A DNA stretch of 64,000 nucleotides from CAVVST01 sp963750995. GTDB lineage: Bacteria > Acidobacteriota > Vicinamibacteria > Vicinamibacterales > UBA2999. The stretch's first letter is position 1; each line of letters starts with the position of its first letter. This document shows, piece by piece, positions 26,577-35,801 of the stretch. The translations under genes were made by a program, and so were the position numbers. The stretch is taken from contig CAVVST010000005.1 of assembly GCA_963750995.1 (NCBI GenBank), positions 806,001 through 870,000 of the forward strand, given 5' to 3'. The notes beneath the pieces were generated by a model. That model saw only the letters and a list, made by a program, of their open reading frames with translations, ran no database searches and was not told where the DNA came from.

Positions 26577-27830
26577 TTACACACGCGCTGCGGCCACCTC
26601 GCCGATCCGCGACCCGATCTCCCGGTCGAAATCGGCCAGGCTGCGCCCAATCTGCGTGGGCCGAGCCACCCGGTCAAACATCACTTCCGCGGTCTTGAAG
26701 CCGTTGCCGGTGATGCAGACGACCACCGATTCGCCAGATCTGATTACGCCGCGCTTCACCAGCGCTCGCGTCGCCGCCAGGGTCGTCCCGCCGGCCGCTT
26801 CCGTGAAGATGCCTTCCGTCCGGGCCAGCAGTTGCACGGCGTCGAGAATCTCGTCGTCGGTGACCATGGCGGCGGATGCGCCGGTTTCCTTCACCACGCG
26901 AATAACCTGGAAACCGTCGGCCGGATTGCCGATCGCCAGTGACTTCGCGATCGTGTTCGGCTTTACCGGGTCAGGGAACTCCTGCCCCGCCTCGATGGCC
27001 CTGACGACAGGCGCCGAGCCAGACGGCTGGGCGGCATGGATCTTCGGCAGCCGGCCGCTGACAAGGCCAACATCGCGCAGCTCGCGAAGCCCCTTGTGGA
27101 TCCGTGGCAGCAGCGTGCCGCCGGCGACGGGTGACACGATGTGATCGGGGAAGCGCCAGCCAAGCTGCTCGGCGATCTCGAAGCCCATCGTCTTCGCGCC
27201 TTCCGCGTAGTAGGCCCGCAGGTTGATGTTGGCGAAACCCCACCCATAGCGATCCGCGATCTGCGTGCAGAGCCGGTTCACGTCGTCGTAGTTGCCTTCC
27301 ACCGCGACAACGTGCGGCTGGTAAATGGCGGCGCCCAGGATCTTGGCCGGTTCGAGATCGTTGGGAATGAAGACGTAGCACGGCAGACCCAGCCGGGCGG
27401 CATGAGCGGCGACGCTCCCTGCCAGGTTTCCCGTCGAGGCGCAGCCAAACACCTGGAAGCCAAGTTCGACAGCGCGGGTGGCCGCGACCGAGACCACGCG
27501 ATCCTTGTATGAGAACGTCGGGTGGTTGACCGAGTCGTCCTTGATGTAGAGCTCGTCGAGGCCCAGCTCGCGCGCGAGCCGGGTGGCGCGCACCAGAGGC
27601 GTGAAGCCCGAGTGGAAGCCGGTGCGCGGTTCGTCGACCGGCAACAGCTCCTGGTACCGCCACAGCGAGCGCGGCCGCGATTCCACCAGACTGCGGGTCA
27701 TCACGCTGCGCACGGCGTCGTAGTCGTCCAACACCTCGAGGGGGCCCAGACACTCCACGCACACCCACGACGCCTCTGCTGGATATCTCTTTCCGCACAG
27801 GTGACACGTCAACCCGGCGACGAATTTCAT
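26577..27830 (-). CDS. thrC: Threonine synthase
   Basis: 417 residues. ThrC converts O-phosphohomoserine to threonine with PLP. The N-terminus carries a small zinc-knuckle-like segment (LTCHLCGKRYPAE, VCVECLGP) common in long bacterial ThrC. The PLP lysine is in NHPTFSYKDRVVSVA near residue 109; CASTGNLAGSVAAHAA binds the phosphate and CITGNGFKTAEV closes the site. The start ATG is at 27830. The upstream neighbour on the same strand is hom, 66 bp away, so hom-thrC is probably an operon lacking thrB. Confidence 0.95.
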   Translation of the reverse strand: MKFVAGLTCHLCGKRYPAEASWVCVECLGPLEVLDDYDAVRSVMTRSLVESRPRSLWRYQELLPVDEPRTGFHSGFTPLVRATRLARELGLDELYIKDDSVNHPTFSYKDRVVSVAATRAVELGFQVFGCASTGNLAGSVAAHAARLGLPCYVFIPNDLEPAKILGAAIYQPHVVAVEGNYDDVNRLCTQIADRYGWGFANINLRAYYAEGAKTMGFEIAEQLGWRFPDHIVSPVAGGTLLPRIHKGLRELRDVGLVSGRLPKIHAAQPSGSAPVVRAIEAGQEFPDPVKPNTIAKSLAIGNPADGFQVIRVVKETGASAAMVTDDEILDAVQLLARTEGIFTEAAGGTTLAATRALVKRGVIRSGESVVVCITGNGFKTAEVMFDRVARPTQIGRSLADFDREIGSRIGEVAAARV

Positions 27831-27895
27831 AGGGTGCTCCCGGCCCCGCCTGATCCGCTTGAAGTGCTGTTAAGTGACACGAACTTAAGAAGATA

Positions 27896-29167
27896 TCACG
27901 GCCGCCGCTCGTCGCCCAAGAGCATCGGCAGCGCCAGCGGAGGCTCCGCGTGATAGTCCGCGGCCCCGATTTCCTTCGTCGCGGCCACCAGCGCAGGCTC
28001 CTCGCAGGCCTCGACGGTAATCACAAACGGCAGCGCGTCCTTCGGATAGCCCGGCTCCTGCAATACCGCGTCGAGATTGATGCCCTGCTTCGCCAGCGAT
28101 GCGGCGATCGACGCCAGGATGCCGGGCCGGTCCTTCACGACAAACCGGAGGTAGTACGGACGCGCCGGAGGCGGGACGACGCGCGCCGGTGTCCATTCTT
28201 CGCCATGATCGCGCTCGCGCTGCGTCAGTGACAGGAGATCCGACACGACGGCGACGGCCGTTGCCGGACCGCCGGCGCCGGCGCCGCTGAAGCTGTTCTC
28301 ACCGCCGTAGTGGCCGCTGATGGTGACCACGTTGTTCGCGCCCATGTTGAGCCCGAAGTTCGAGCCGCGCGCCACGAGCGCGGGCCCGACGAAGGCGTGA
28401 AAGCCGTCGCCCTTGGTTTCGACCATGGCGATCTGCCGGATAGTGCACCCAAGCCGTCGCGCGTATCGGAAGTCGGCCGCCGAGATTGGACGAATCGAAC
28501 GCCGCGGAATGTCGGGCAGCTTGAGATGCCGGCGGAACGCGATGCCGGCCAGCACCACGAGCTTCGCCCCGGCGTCGTCGCCGTCGATGTCGGCGCTGGG
28601 ATCCGCCTCGGCGTATCCGAGACGTCGGGCGTCATCGAGCACGGCCGCCATCTGGGCATCGCCGCCCGCCATCGTGCTCAACACGAAGTTCGAGGTGCCG
28701 TTGAGAATGCCCGCCACACGCAGGAGCTGATCGCCAGCGAGCCCTTCGCGCACGCCGTGAATCAGCGGCACGCCTCCGGCGACGGCGGCCTCGAAGCGCA
28801 GCTGGGAATGATTGGTCACGGCGAGGTGGAGGAGTTCAGGGCCATGCGCGGCGAGCAATTGCTTGTTGGCAGTGACGACCCGCGCACCCTGCTCGAGCGC
28901 CCGCCGCACCCAGCCGCCGGCCGGGTCGATGCCGCCAACCACTTCCACCACCGCGTCCGGTTTCGACGCGAAGAGCTCGTCCACATCCTCGGTCCACGTC
29001 ACCGACGAGGGAACCCATGCCGCGCGTTTCCTGGCAACGCCGCGGTTGAAAATGTGCGTGAGCTGGAGTCGATCGGCGAGTTCGGGACGCTCAGTCAGAA
29101 TGCGGGCGACCGACCCGCCCACGGTGCCAAAGCCGAGGAGCGCGACGCGCAACGGTTTCGTTTTCAT
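27896..29167 (-). CDS. hom: Homoserine dehydrogenase
   Basis: 423 residues. It reduces aspartate semialdehyde to homoserine with NAD(P)H. N-terminal Rossmann motif VALLGFGTVGGSVARIL, then VVTANKQLLAAHG, the catalytic region GILNGTSNFVLSTMA and YAEADPSADIDGDDAGAKL with the active-site Lys. A C-terminal ACT domain (FVVKDRPGILASIAASLAK) suggests threonine feedback. It starts 31 bp from the divergent aguB gene. It feeds threonine synthase downstream. Confidence 0.96.
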   Translation of the reverse strand: MKTKPLRVALLGFGTVGGSVARILTERPELADRLQLTHIFNRGVARKRAAWVPSSVTWTEDVDELFASKPDAVVEVVGGIDPAGGWVRRALEQGARVVTANKQLLAAHGPELLHLAVTNHSQLRFEAAVAGGVPLIHGVREGLAGDQLLRVAGILNGTSNFVLSTMAGGDAQMAAVLDDARRLGYAEADPSADIDGDDAGAKLVVLAGIAFRRHLKLPDIPRRSIRPISAADFRYARRLGCTIRQIAMVETKGDGFHAFVGPALVARGSNFGLNMGANNVVTISGHYGGENSFSGAGAGGPATAVAVVSDLLSLTQRERDHGEEWTPARVVPPPARPYYLRFVVKDRPGILASIAASLAKQGINLDAVLQEPGYPKDALPFVITVEACEEPALVAATKEIGAADYHAEPPLALPMLLGDERRP

Positions 29168-29198
29168 CCTTCGAGCAGCAAGGCTAGCATAGGGCTAG

Positions 29199-30110
29199 AT
29201 GTTCACGATTGGGATCATCCAGGATCATGCGGATGGCGATACGGAGAGCAATCTGCGGCGCGCCGAGAGGCTCGTACGGGACGCGGCAGGGCGCGGCGCG
29301 CAAATCATCTGCCTCAAGGAGCTGTTCAACGCGCTCTATTTCTGCAAGTCGCAGCAGTGCGACCGCTTCGACCTGGCAGAGCCGATTCCCGGACCAACCA
29401 CCGATGCGATGCAGAAGCTCGCGCGTGAGCTGGCGGTCGTCCTGATCGTGCCGATCTTCGAGCGGCAGGCCGCCGGCATCTATCGAAACTCGGCGGCGAT
29501 CATCGACGCGGACGGGAGCCTCCTCGGCATCTACCGGAAGATGCACATCCCCGACGATCCGCTGTTCCACGAGAAGTACTACTTCACGCCCGGCGACGGC
29601 CACCTCGATTATCACGGGGAACAGCCAGGCGAGCCCGGGGGCTTCCGCGTGTGGAAGACACGTTACGCGACGATTGGCGTCCTGATCTGCTGGGACCAGT
29701 GGTACCGGAAGCCGCGCGCATCACCAGCCTGATGGGCGCGCAGGTGCTGTTCTACCCGACGGCGATCGGATGGCATCCTGCCGAGAAAGATGAGTGGGGC
29801 CAGGCGCAGGTGGACGCGTGGCGCACGATTCAGCGGGCGCATGCGATCGCAAACGGCGTCTACGTGGCGTCGCCCAACCGAATCGGCCACGAGGACGAAC
29901 CGGGAACCAACGGCATCACGTTCTTCGGCCACTCGTTCATCGCGGATCCGTTCGGCCGCTACGTCGCGCGAAGCGGGAGAAGCCGAAGAGATCGTGATTG
30001 CACAGTGCGATCCCGCACTGATCGAAACCGTCCGCCGCAACTGGCCGTTCCTCCGCGACCGCCGCGTCGACGCCTACGGGCCGATCCTGAACCGCTACCT
30101 GGGGTCATAG
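29199..30110 (+). CDS. aguB: N-carbamoylputrescine amidase (two frameshifts)
   Basis: The corrected protein is about 303 residues of the nitrilase superfamily. AguB hydrolyses N-carbamoylputrescine to putrescine. The Glu-Lys-Cys triad is visible: Glu41 in CLKELFNALYF, Lys114 in IYRKMHIPDD and Cys164 in GVLICWDQW. The frame breaks near 29703 (a missing C in WYPEAARI) and near 29970, just before GEAEEIVIAQCDP. Between and after the breaks the family sequence continues (MGAQVLFYPTAIGWHP, ASPNRIGHEDEPG). Both breaks are probably sequence errors. It is followed by aguA, the preceding step of the same pathway. Confidence 0.87.
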
Positions 30111-30133
30111 CAACGTGTCGTTCACGCTTCCGG

Positions 30134-30224
30134 GTTCTCGCTTCCTGTTCGTGTTCAGGTTCGTGTTCCGCGCGCCGCGCGAACGGACGAACTCGAAACT
30201 GAACACGAACCGAGCAGGGAGAAC
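30134..30224. repeat. Intergenic palindrome of GTTCGTGTTCAG-like words
   Basis: The left arm CTGTTCGTGTTCAGGTTCG is mirrored by the right arm GAAACTGAACACGAACCG around a CGCGCGCCGCGCG centre. The words differ from those at 5173-5255 but the architecture is the same. It fills the gap between aguB and aguA. Confidence 0.7.
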
Positions 30225-30236
30225 ATAGAAGGTTGA

Positions 30237-31321
30237 ATGACAGCATTGCGTTCGTTTCGGATGCCGGCGGAGTGGGAGCCGCACCGGGCAACCTGGATCA
30301 GCTGGCCGCACCACGAACCGGACTGGCCCGGGAAGCTCGGGCCGATCCCCTGGGTCTACGCGGAGATCGTCCGCGTGCTGGCGGACGCACGAGCCGGTCG
30401 AAATCCTCTGCCACGACCGGACGTCATCGAAAACGCGCGCGCGGCGCTCGACTCGCACGGCGTTCCACCGCGATAGCTTTCACCTCCACGAGGTCCCTAC
30501 CGATCGCGTCTGGCTGCGCGACTCGGCGCCAACTGGCGTCCTCGACGACAAGGGCGAGGTCGTGCTGCTGAACTGGGCGTTCAATGGCTGGGCGAAGTAT
30601 CCCAATTGGCAGCAGGACGCGCCTGGTCGGAACAGTCATCGCCAGGCTGACCGGGTTGCGGCGCGAGGAACCGACGCGTCACGGAACCGGTGAGCGGGTG
30701 GTCCTCGAAGGAGGCGGCATCGAGGTCAACGGAAATGGCCTCCTGCTGGTCACCGAGGAGTGGCTGCTCACAGACGTCCAGGTCAGGAATCCGGGTTTCA
30801 ACCGCGAGGACTACGAGCGCCTCTTCCGGGAATGGCTTGGCGTCCGGGAGACGATCTGGCTCGGCGAAGGATGCGTCGGCGACGACACCCACGGCCACAT
30901 CGACGACGTGGCGCGCTTCGTCAGCAGCGGATACGGTGGTGCTGGCAGTCGAACGGGATCCGGCCGACGACAACCACGTGCGATCGATGGACAACCTGCG
31001 GCGCCTGGAGGCGACAGCCGCGCGGCCCGGCGTCGGGGCACTGCGCGTGGTGCGGCTACCCTTCCCGCGTCCCGTCATCATGAACGGTGAACGGCTGCCC
31101 GCCAGCTATGCGAATTTCTACATCGGCAACGGCGTGGTCATCGTCCCCACCTTCAATGATCCGAGCGACCGCATCGCGCTGAACATCCTGAGCGATCTGA
31201 TGCCGGCGCATCGAGTCGTCGGCATTCATGCCGTGGATCTTGTCTGGGGGTTAGGGACGATCATTGCCTCACGCAACAGGAACCGCTCGCAACCTCGACC
31301 GCGGTCGCGAAGCTGAATTGA
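30237..31321 (+). CDS. aguA: Agmatine deiminase (six frameshifts as sequenced)
   Basis: AguA converts agmatine to N-carbamoylputrescine. Family segments occur in order but in changing frames: MPAEWEPHRATWISWPHHEP, HEPVEILCHD, FHLHEVPTDRVWLRDSAPT, VVLEGGGIEVNGNG, WLGEGCVGDDTHGHIDD, NFYIGNGVVIVPTFND, and finally TIHCLTQQEP holding the catalytic Cys. Breaks lie near 30384, 30420, 30471, 30622, 30935 and 31262; the corrected stop is at 31321. Every motif and active-site residue survives, so the damage looks like sequencing error, although a young pseudogene cannot be excluded. With aguB it makes putrescine. Confidence 0.82.
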
Positions 31322-31518
31322 CCCGCCTCACCGGTCGGTCAACCGATCACGCGAGATGATGTGGTCCCTCGCCCGCTGCGCCTGGTCCAGGCTCACCCGG
31401 CTGGAGCGATAGGACTCCGTCGCCATATTCCAACCCGCTTCGCCGATTGCACTACTATTCCACGCCAGGTCGGTTGTCAATCGTGGGTGTGGCGTCAGAC
31501 ATCGTTGAGGGAGCTTTC

Positions 31519-32136
31519 GTGGAAATCGCTTGTCTTGATTTAGAGGGAGTGCTCGTACCGGAGATCTGGATCGCTTTCGCACGGATGACAGGTATCGAGG
31601 AACTAAAAGCAACTACCAGAGACATTGCCGATTACGACGTGTTGATGAAGCAGCGCCTGCGCATCCTTGATGCGCACGGGTTGGGTCTGGCGGAGATACA
31701 AAAGGTGATCGCCGATCTAAGGCCGCTGGAGGGGGCCACTGACTTTCTTGACTGGATGAAGCAGCGCTTCCAAGTGGTCATCCTCTCCGACACGTTTTAT
31801 GAATTCTCTCAACCGCTGATGCGCCAATTGGGCTGGCCTATCCTGTTGTGTCATCGCCTAGTGGTAGACGAGGCCGGTAAAGTTGCCGGCTATAAGTTGC
31901 GTCAAAAGGATGCCAAACGGCAAAGCGTGAAAGCCTTTCGTGGCCTGAATTTCCGCGTCATCGCCGCAGGTGATTCCTACAACGATACGGCCATGCTCGA
32001 GGAAGCTGACGCAGGGATCTTGTTTCGGGCACCGGACAATGTGATTGCGGAGTTTCCCCAGTACCCCGCCGTTCACAGCTACGAGGTGCTCAGGCAGGAA
32101 TTCATCAAGGCCAGTAATCGCGGACTCGAGTCGTAG
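31519..32136 (+). CDS. thrH: ThrH-type phosphoserine phosphatase / homoserine phosphotransferase
   Basis: 205 residues, the length of Pseudomonas ThrH. HAD-family motifs: ACLDLEGVLVPEIW (nucleophile Asp), VVILSDTFYEFSQPLMRQLG (motif II Ser), and VIAAGDSYNDTAML (motif IV Asp). ThrH removes phosphate from phosphoserine and can move it to homoserine. The start is GTG 31519 with GAGGGAG 5 bases upstream. The first 160 bases are about 52% GC, well below neighbours, which suggests horizontal transfer. About 2.3 kb away hom and thrC lack a thrB, so this enzyme might supply phosphohomoserine. Confidence 0.88.
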   Translation: MEIACLDLEGVLVPEIWIAFARMTGIEELKATTRDIADYDVLMKQRLRILDAHGLGLAEIQKVIADLRPLEGATDFLDWMKQRFQVVILSDTFYEFSQPLMRQLGWPILLCHRLVVDEAGKVAGYKLRQKDAKRQSVKAFRGLNFRVIAAGDSYNDTAMLEEADAGILFRAPDNVIAEFPQYPAVHSYEVLRQEFIKASNRGLES

Positions 32137-32145
32137 TTCGTATGC

Positions 32146-33935
32146 TCACCGACCAAACGCGAGTGACAACAAGAGAGCGCGTCCGGGCATCGCCACGCCG
32201 AGGACTTCCTGGTAGGTGGCGTCGGCGAGATTGGTCCCTTCGATTCGGATCTCGTAGATCCCGAATTCGCGGCTCAGGCGGAGATCGACGACCGCATACT
32301 CACTCCGGCCCGTGGAACGCGTCCGTCGCTTGAACTCCAGGCGCGGCGCGAGCGCCAGTCCAGCGGGCAGTCCGACGGAGGCCGCGCCGACGATGCTGTG
32401 CGGAGCGTAGTCGAGCACGTATTTGGATAACTGCGTGACGGCGGCCGCGTTCACGTCGAGGACGGCGTACCGCCCTGCACGAACGAGCCGTTGCTCCACG
32501 CCCGCCTGAGACTGAACTCGGCTCCCACCGTGTCGACGTCGCGGATGTTATAGGTCCGCCACCGGTCGGCCGTCGTCGGCCGAAGCCAGTCGACGATGTC
32601 GTGGTCCTGCCGGGCGAATACGGTTGCCGACGCAATCCAGCCGTCCGCGGGAAGAAAGTCCGCACCGGCTTCCTCGGCCCACGCGGTCTCGGCGTGAACC
32701 TCCGGCCGCGCAAAATTCGCGGGGTCCGAATAATACCGCTCGGTAAATGTGGGGACGCGGAACGCGCGGCCCGCCGACGCACGCAGGTGCACGACATCCG
32801 AAGGCCACCAGCCCGCTCCGAGCGACGGACTCCACGCCGTCCCGAATTCGGTGTAGCGATCGACACGCACGCCGGCGTCGAACTGGGTGCTCGCCGCCGG
32901 CGCGTAACGCCACTCGGCAAACCCGCTCACGCGCCGTGTCTCGTGATCGCCAAGATTGGTGGAACGTACCCAGTCGGCGCCTCCTTCGACCCCGGTCGTG
33001 AGTGACCCGCGACTGCCCACGGCGCGCGAACCGCGCAGCGCCCCAAGCACGGCGTGCGATCGATGGCGATTCTCGGACACCCCCGGCCGGTTCACGTCGT
33101 ACAGGAAATGGTCGCCGTGGGTCCGGTACGAGCCGGTCGCACCGAATTGCCAACCCGCTCGAGTGCCGAGGCGATGCTCCGCGGCCAGCAGCGCCTGATT
33201 GGTCCACTCGTGCGACGGCGAAGGCCCGTAAAAACCATTCGCGCCAAAGTCCTTCCACAGATACGACGCGAGCAGGGCGGTGCGCGCGCCCAGCGACGTG
33301 TGTGAGCTGACCCCGGCGGTGACGAAGCCGCGTTCGTCCATGAAACCGGACGAGCGATCAACCGCTGCTGCCAGCACTTCACGCACCGCGCCGCGCTCGA
33401 CTCCGAACTGCCCGCGCCCGGCAACCAGGCCGAAGCTGCCGGTCTCGACCACGGCCGATGCGGATTGAACGGCTTTGCGCGTGATGACGTTGACCGTGCC
33501 GCCAAAGGCATCGGCGCCAAAGATCGAGGAACCCGGCCCATGAAGAATTTCGATCCGTTCCACCGCGTCGAGTGGCACCGGGATGTCTCCGTTATGGTGG
33601 CCCGACTGCGCGTCGTTCAAGCGCACGCCATCGACGAGCACGAGCATCTGGCCGAAGTTGGCGCCGCGAACGGCGAAATCGGTCTGCACGCCGCGCTCGC
33701 CCCGCGCCCGTACGTCGACCGCGGCGGTCAATCGAAGCACGTCGGCGATGCTGTGGACGGGAAGCCTGGCAATCTGATCCCGGGTAATGACGGTCAGCGT
33801 CCGCGTCACAGTCCCAAGTTCGACCGGGCTTGCGGCGGCGGTCACAACCACGTCCTGCCGGAAGGGTCCCTGGGCAGACGCCGGCGGCGCGGCAAACACC
33901 AGGGCAACGGCAACAACGGCGATCAGCGTGCGCAA
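32146..33935 (-). CDS. TonB-dependent outer-membrane receptor, BtuB-like (one frameshift)
   Basis: About 596 residues after correction. A signal peptide (LIAVVAVALVFAAPPASAQ) starts at TTG 33935 with AGGA 9 bases upstream. The plug domain runs from VVVTAAASPVELGTV through RGANFGQMLVLVDGVRLND to GGTVNVITRK; the rest is a beta-barrel ending in a short aromatic-type tail (LLLSLAFGR). The frame changes near 32465. Such receptors import cobalamin, siderophores or other ligands. A terminal position in a minus-strand set of small genes gives no clear substrate hint. Confidence 0.87.
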
Positions 33936-33945
33936 ATGGAAGGTC

Positions 33946-34374
33946 CTAGTGAGTCCGCCCGGACGTCGTTGACGGGTCGCTATGCTGTTTGAGCACCAAC
34001 CCCACGTCGCGATGCGCGAACACCGCGTCCGGATACTCCTGGAGCGCGGCCTGGTAGCGCTCCGCGTACGGCGCGCCCTGGTCGGCCGGCGATACCAGCT
34101 TGCGCGCCTGGGCGACGATGGCATCAGCCTCGCCGGGAATGTCGGCCAGATCATTGTCGAGGGTCTCGTCGATTCGCACGATCAGCTCCGAGAGCGGACG
34201 GAGCCAGGCGAACTGGGGGTCGTTGAGAATGGCCTGCAGCAACGGATGACCGGTCGTGCGTCCGTGGACGCGATCATACGCAGTGCGCTCCCAGTCGAGC
34301 AGCGTCTTGTGCAGCCTCAGCAGCGCCTGGCGAAGATCGGTGAGCAAACGGCGTTCGGGCGTTTCCATCGCCAT
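33946..34374 (-). CDS. Conserved hypothetical protein
   Basis: 142 residues, mostly helical and soluble. Notable segments: LRQALLRLHKTLLDWERTAY, ILNDPQFAWLRPLSELIVRI and VFAHRDVGLVLKQH. I recall similar uncharacterised proteins in diverse bacteria with the FAWLRPLSEL core, but no function. The start ATG is at 34374 (MAMETPERR). The gene lies 10 bp upstream of the TonB receptor start, so the two are probably co-transcribed. Confidence 0.65.
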   Translation of the reverse strand: MAMETPERRLLTDLRQALLRLHKTLLDWERTAYDRVHGRTTGHPLLQAILNDPQFAWLRPLSELIVRIDETLDNDLADIPGEADAIVAQARKLVSPADQGAPYAERYQAALQEYPDAVFAHRDVGLVLKQHSDPSTTSGRTH

Positions 34375-34383
34375 CGCCCGATT

Positions 34384-34837
34384 TTACTTCCATCGAATCA
34401 GCGCAACGCCGGCCAGCATGAGACCGACGCCGATGAGCCGCGCAGGCGTGGCGCGCTGGACCGGCATGCCGAACCAGCCGTAGTGATCGATGAGGACCGA
34501 GGCGCCCAGCTGGCCGAGGATTCCGGTTGCCGACACGAGCGCGGCGCCAAGCCGATCTGCCAGCACAATCGCGAGCACCACGTAGGCTGCGCCGAACAGC
34601 CCGCCCAACCACGTCCAGTACCGGTGCGCGCCAGAGCGCGGGGTTCGGCGGCGACAGGTTCGAGAACAGGCCCGTGATTCCCAGTGTGGTCAGCCCGGCT
34701 GCGACGGATACGGCAAAGACGATGTTTGCCGACCACAGAGCGCTGCCCGAGACGGTTCTCAGGTGCGCATTCACTGCAATCTGTGCCGCGATCCCCGCTC
34801 CGGCGGCGAGCATGAGGACAACGAAGACGCTATTCAT
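34384..34837 (-). CDS. DMT-superfamily transporter, YdcZ/DUF606 type (one frameshift)
   Basis: The corrected length is about 150 residues with five hydrophobic helices: MNSVFVVLMLAAGAGIAAQI, SALWSANIVFAVSVAAGL, LGGLFGAAYVVLAIVLADRL, LVSATGILGQLGASVLID and RLIGVGLMLAGVALIRW. This is the DUF606/YdcZ half-size drug/metabolite transporter pattern. The frame changes near 34625, in the loop before helix 3, probably by a one-base error. The ATG at 34837 lies 6 bp after the response regulator stop. Substrate unknown. Confidence 0.75.
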
Positions 34838-34843
34838 TCGTGA

Positions 34844-35191
34844 TTACCGCTCGTCGACGATGCGGTACAGCTCGTCCGCCCCGAACGGCTTGTGCAGGAC
34901 CGGGCCAAGGCCGGTTCGCAGTGCCGCGGGCGCCCGGTGCGTAAGGCCGGTCATGAAGATGATCTTGAGCGCCGGATACGTCTCCTTGAGCGTGCGCGCG
35001 TATTCGACGCCGGTCTGGCCGCCAAGCAGGATGTCGGCGAGCAGCATGTCCGGCGCCTTGCCGTGCCGCGCCAGCACTCCGGCCGCGTCCCCCGGATCGT
35101 GGGCGCAGAGGATGGTGTGACCCTTAGCGGTCAGCAGCCGCTCCACCAGCGACAGGACGCTCGAATCGTCTTCGATGAGGAGGATGGTCAC
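34844..35191 (-). CDS. Single-domain response regulator (CheY-like)
   Basis: 115 residues forming only a receiver domain: ILLIEDDSSVLSLVERLL, phospho-Asp in DMLLADILLGG, IIFMTGLTH and the conserved Lys in VLHKPFGADELYRI. No output domain is present, so it probably acts by protein contact or as a phosphate shuttle. The start is GTG 35191, 16 bases after the tRNA-Leu 3' end, without a clear ribosome site. No kinase gene is adjacent. Confidence 0.82.
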   Translation of the reverse strand: MTILLIEDDSSVLSLVERLLTAKGHTILCAHDPGDAAGVLARHGKAPDMLLADILLGGQTGVEYARTLKETYPALKIIFMTGLTHRAPAALRTGLGPVLHKPFGADELYRIVDER

Positions 35192-35206
35192 AGTAAGAAC
35201 GAAGAA

Positions 35207-35295
35207 TGGTGCCGGAGGTGGGAATCGAACCCACACGGGGGGTGAACCCCACCGGATTTTGAGTCCGGCGCGTCTGCCAGTTTCACCACTCCGGC
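35207..35295 (-). tRNA. tRNA-Leu (CAA)
   Basis: An 89-base class II tRNA. Acceptor arms GCCGGAG/CTCCGGC with discriminator A and an encoded CCA. The anticodon stem CCGGA/TCCGG encloses loop CTCAAAA, so the anticodon is CAA. A long variable arm (TGGGGTTCACCCC) and T-arm GTGGGTTCGATTCCCAC fit tRNA-Leu. It reads UUG codons. Confidence 0.97.
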
Positions 35296-35408
35296 GATTG
35301 CGAAACGGCCTCAGGCCGCTTCGCCACAAAGGGGGCCGCCACAGACCCTTCAGTATACTGTGCGGCTTCGTACGGCCCCGCTTGCCGTGCATTGTTACAC
35401 TGAAAGAA

Positions 35409-35801
35409 ATGCACCCTGCACTGAAAGCGCTTTCGGGTATGGACGACCTCGATCGGGCACTCGCCGCGACCGACGAGCGGCCGCTGCTCCTGTTTAAGCA
35501 CAGTTTCACCTGCGGCGTCAGCGCCGAAGCGCTCGACGAGCTCGTCTCGCACCTGAACGAGCGTGAGCTGGATGCGAGCTACGCCATGGTGACTGTGCAG
35601 ACCCACCGCGAGGTCTCGAACGCCGTCGCGAAGAAGCTCGGGGTCCGTCACGAAAGTCCGCAGGCGCTGCTCATTTGCGGGGGACGAGTGGTGTGGAGCG
35701 CGTCGCACTTCAGGGTGACGGCGGCAGCGGTCGAGGCGGCGCTCCAGACGCTATCGCCCGTCCAGCGACCCACGCCGACGACCACGCCCACTGGAAATTG
35801 A
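35409..35801 (+). CDS. ytxJ: YtxJ-like thioredoxin-fold protein
   Basis: 130 residues. Starts MHPALKALSGMDDLD; the key motif LLFKHSFTCGVSAEALDEL resembles the KHSxxCPIS signature of YtxJ, a monothiol redox protein of bacillithiol-using bacteria. C-terminal VTVQTHREVSNAVAKKLGV and SPQALLICGGRVVWSASH fit the thioredoxin fold. If the function holds, the organism uses bacillithiol or a related low-molecular-weight thiol. The 3' 92 bp overlap the convergent flavoprotein gene. Confidence 0.8.
   Translation: MHPALKALSGMDDLDRALAATDERPLLLFKHSFTCGVSAEALDELVSHLNERELDASYAMVTVQTHREVSNAVAKKLGVRHESPQALLICGGRVVWSASHFRVTAAAVEAALQTLSPVQRPTPTTTPTGN

Noticed and set aside
24979..27144. 721-residue ORF antisense to cysG, the sulfite reductase start and thrC
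   Set aside because: A shadow of real minus-strand genes; its composition is poor in hydrophobic patterns and shows no motif.
31328..31426. 32-residue minus-strand peptide between aguA and thrH
   Set aside because: Short, no ribosome site, and its longer form overlaps thrH antisense; not supported.
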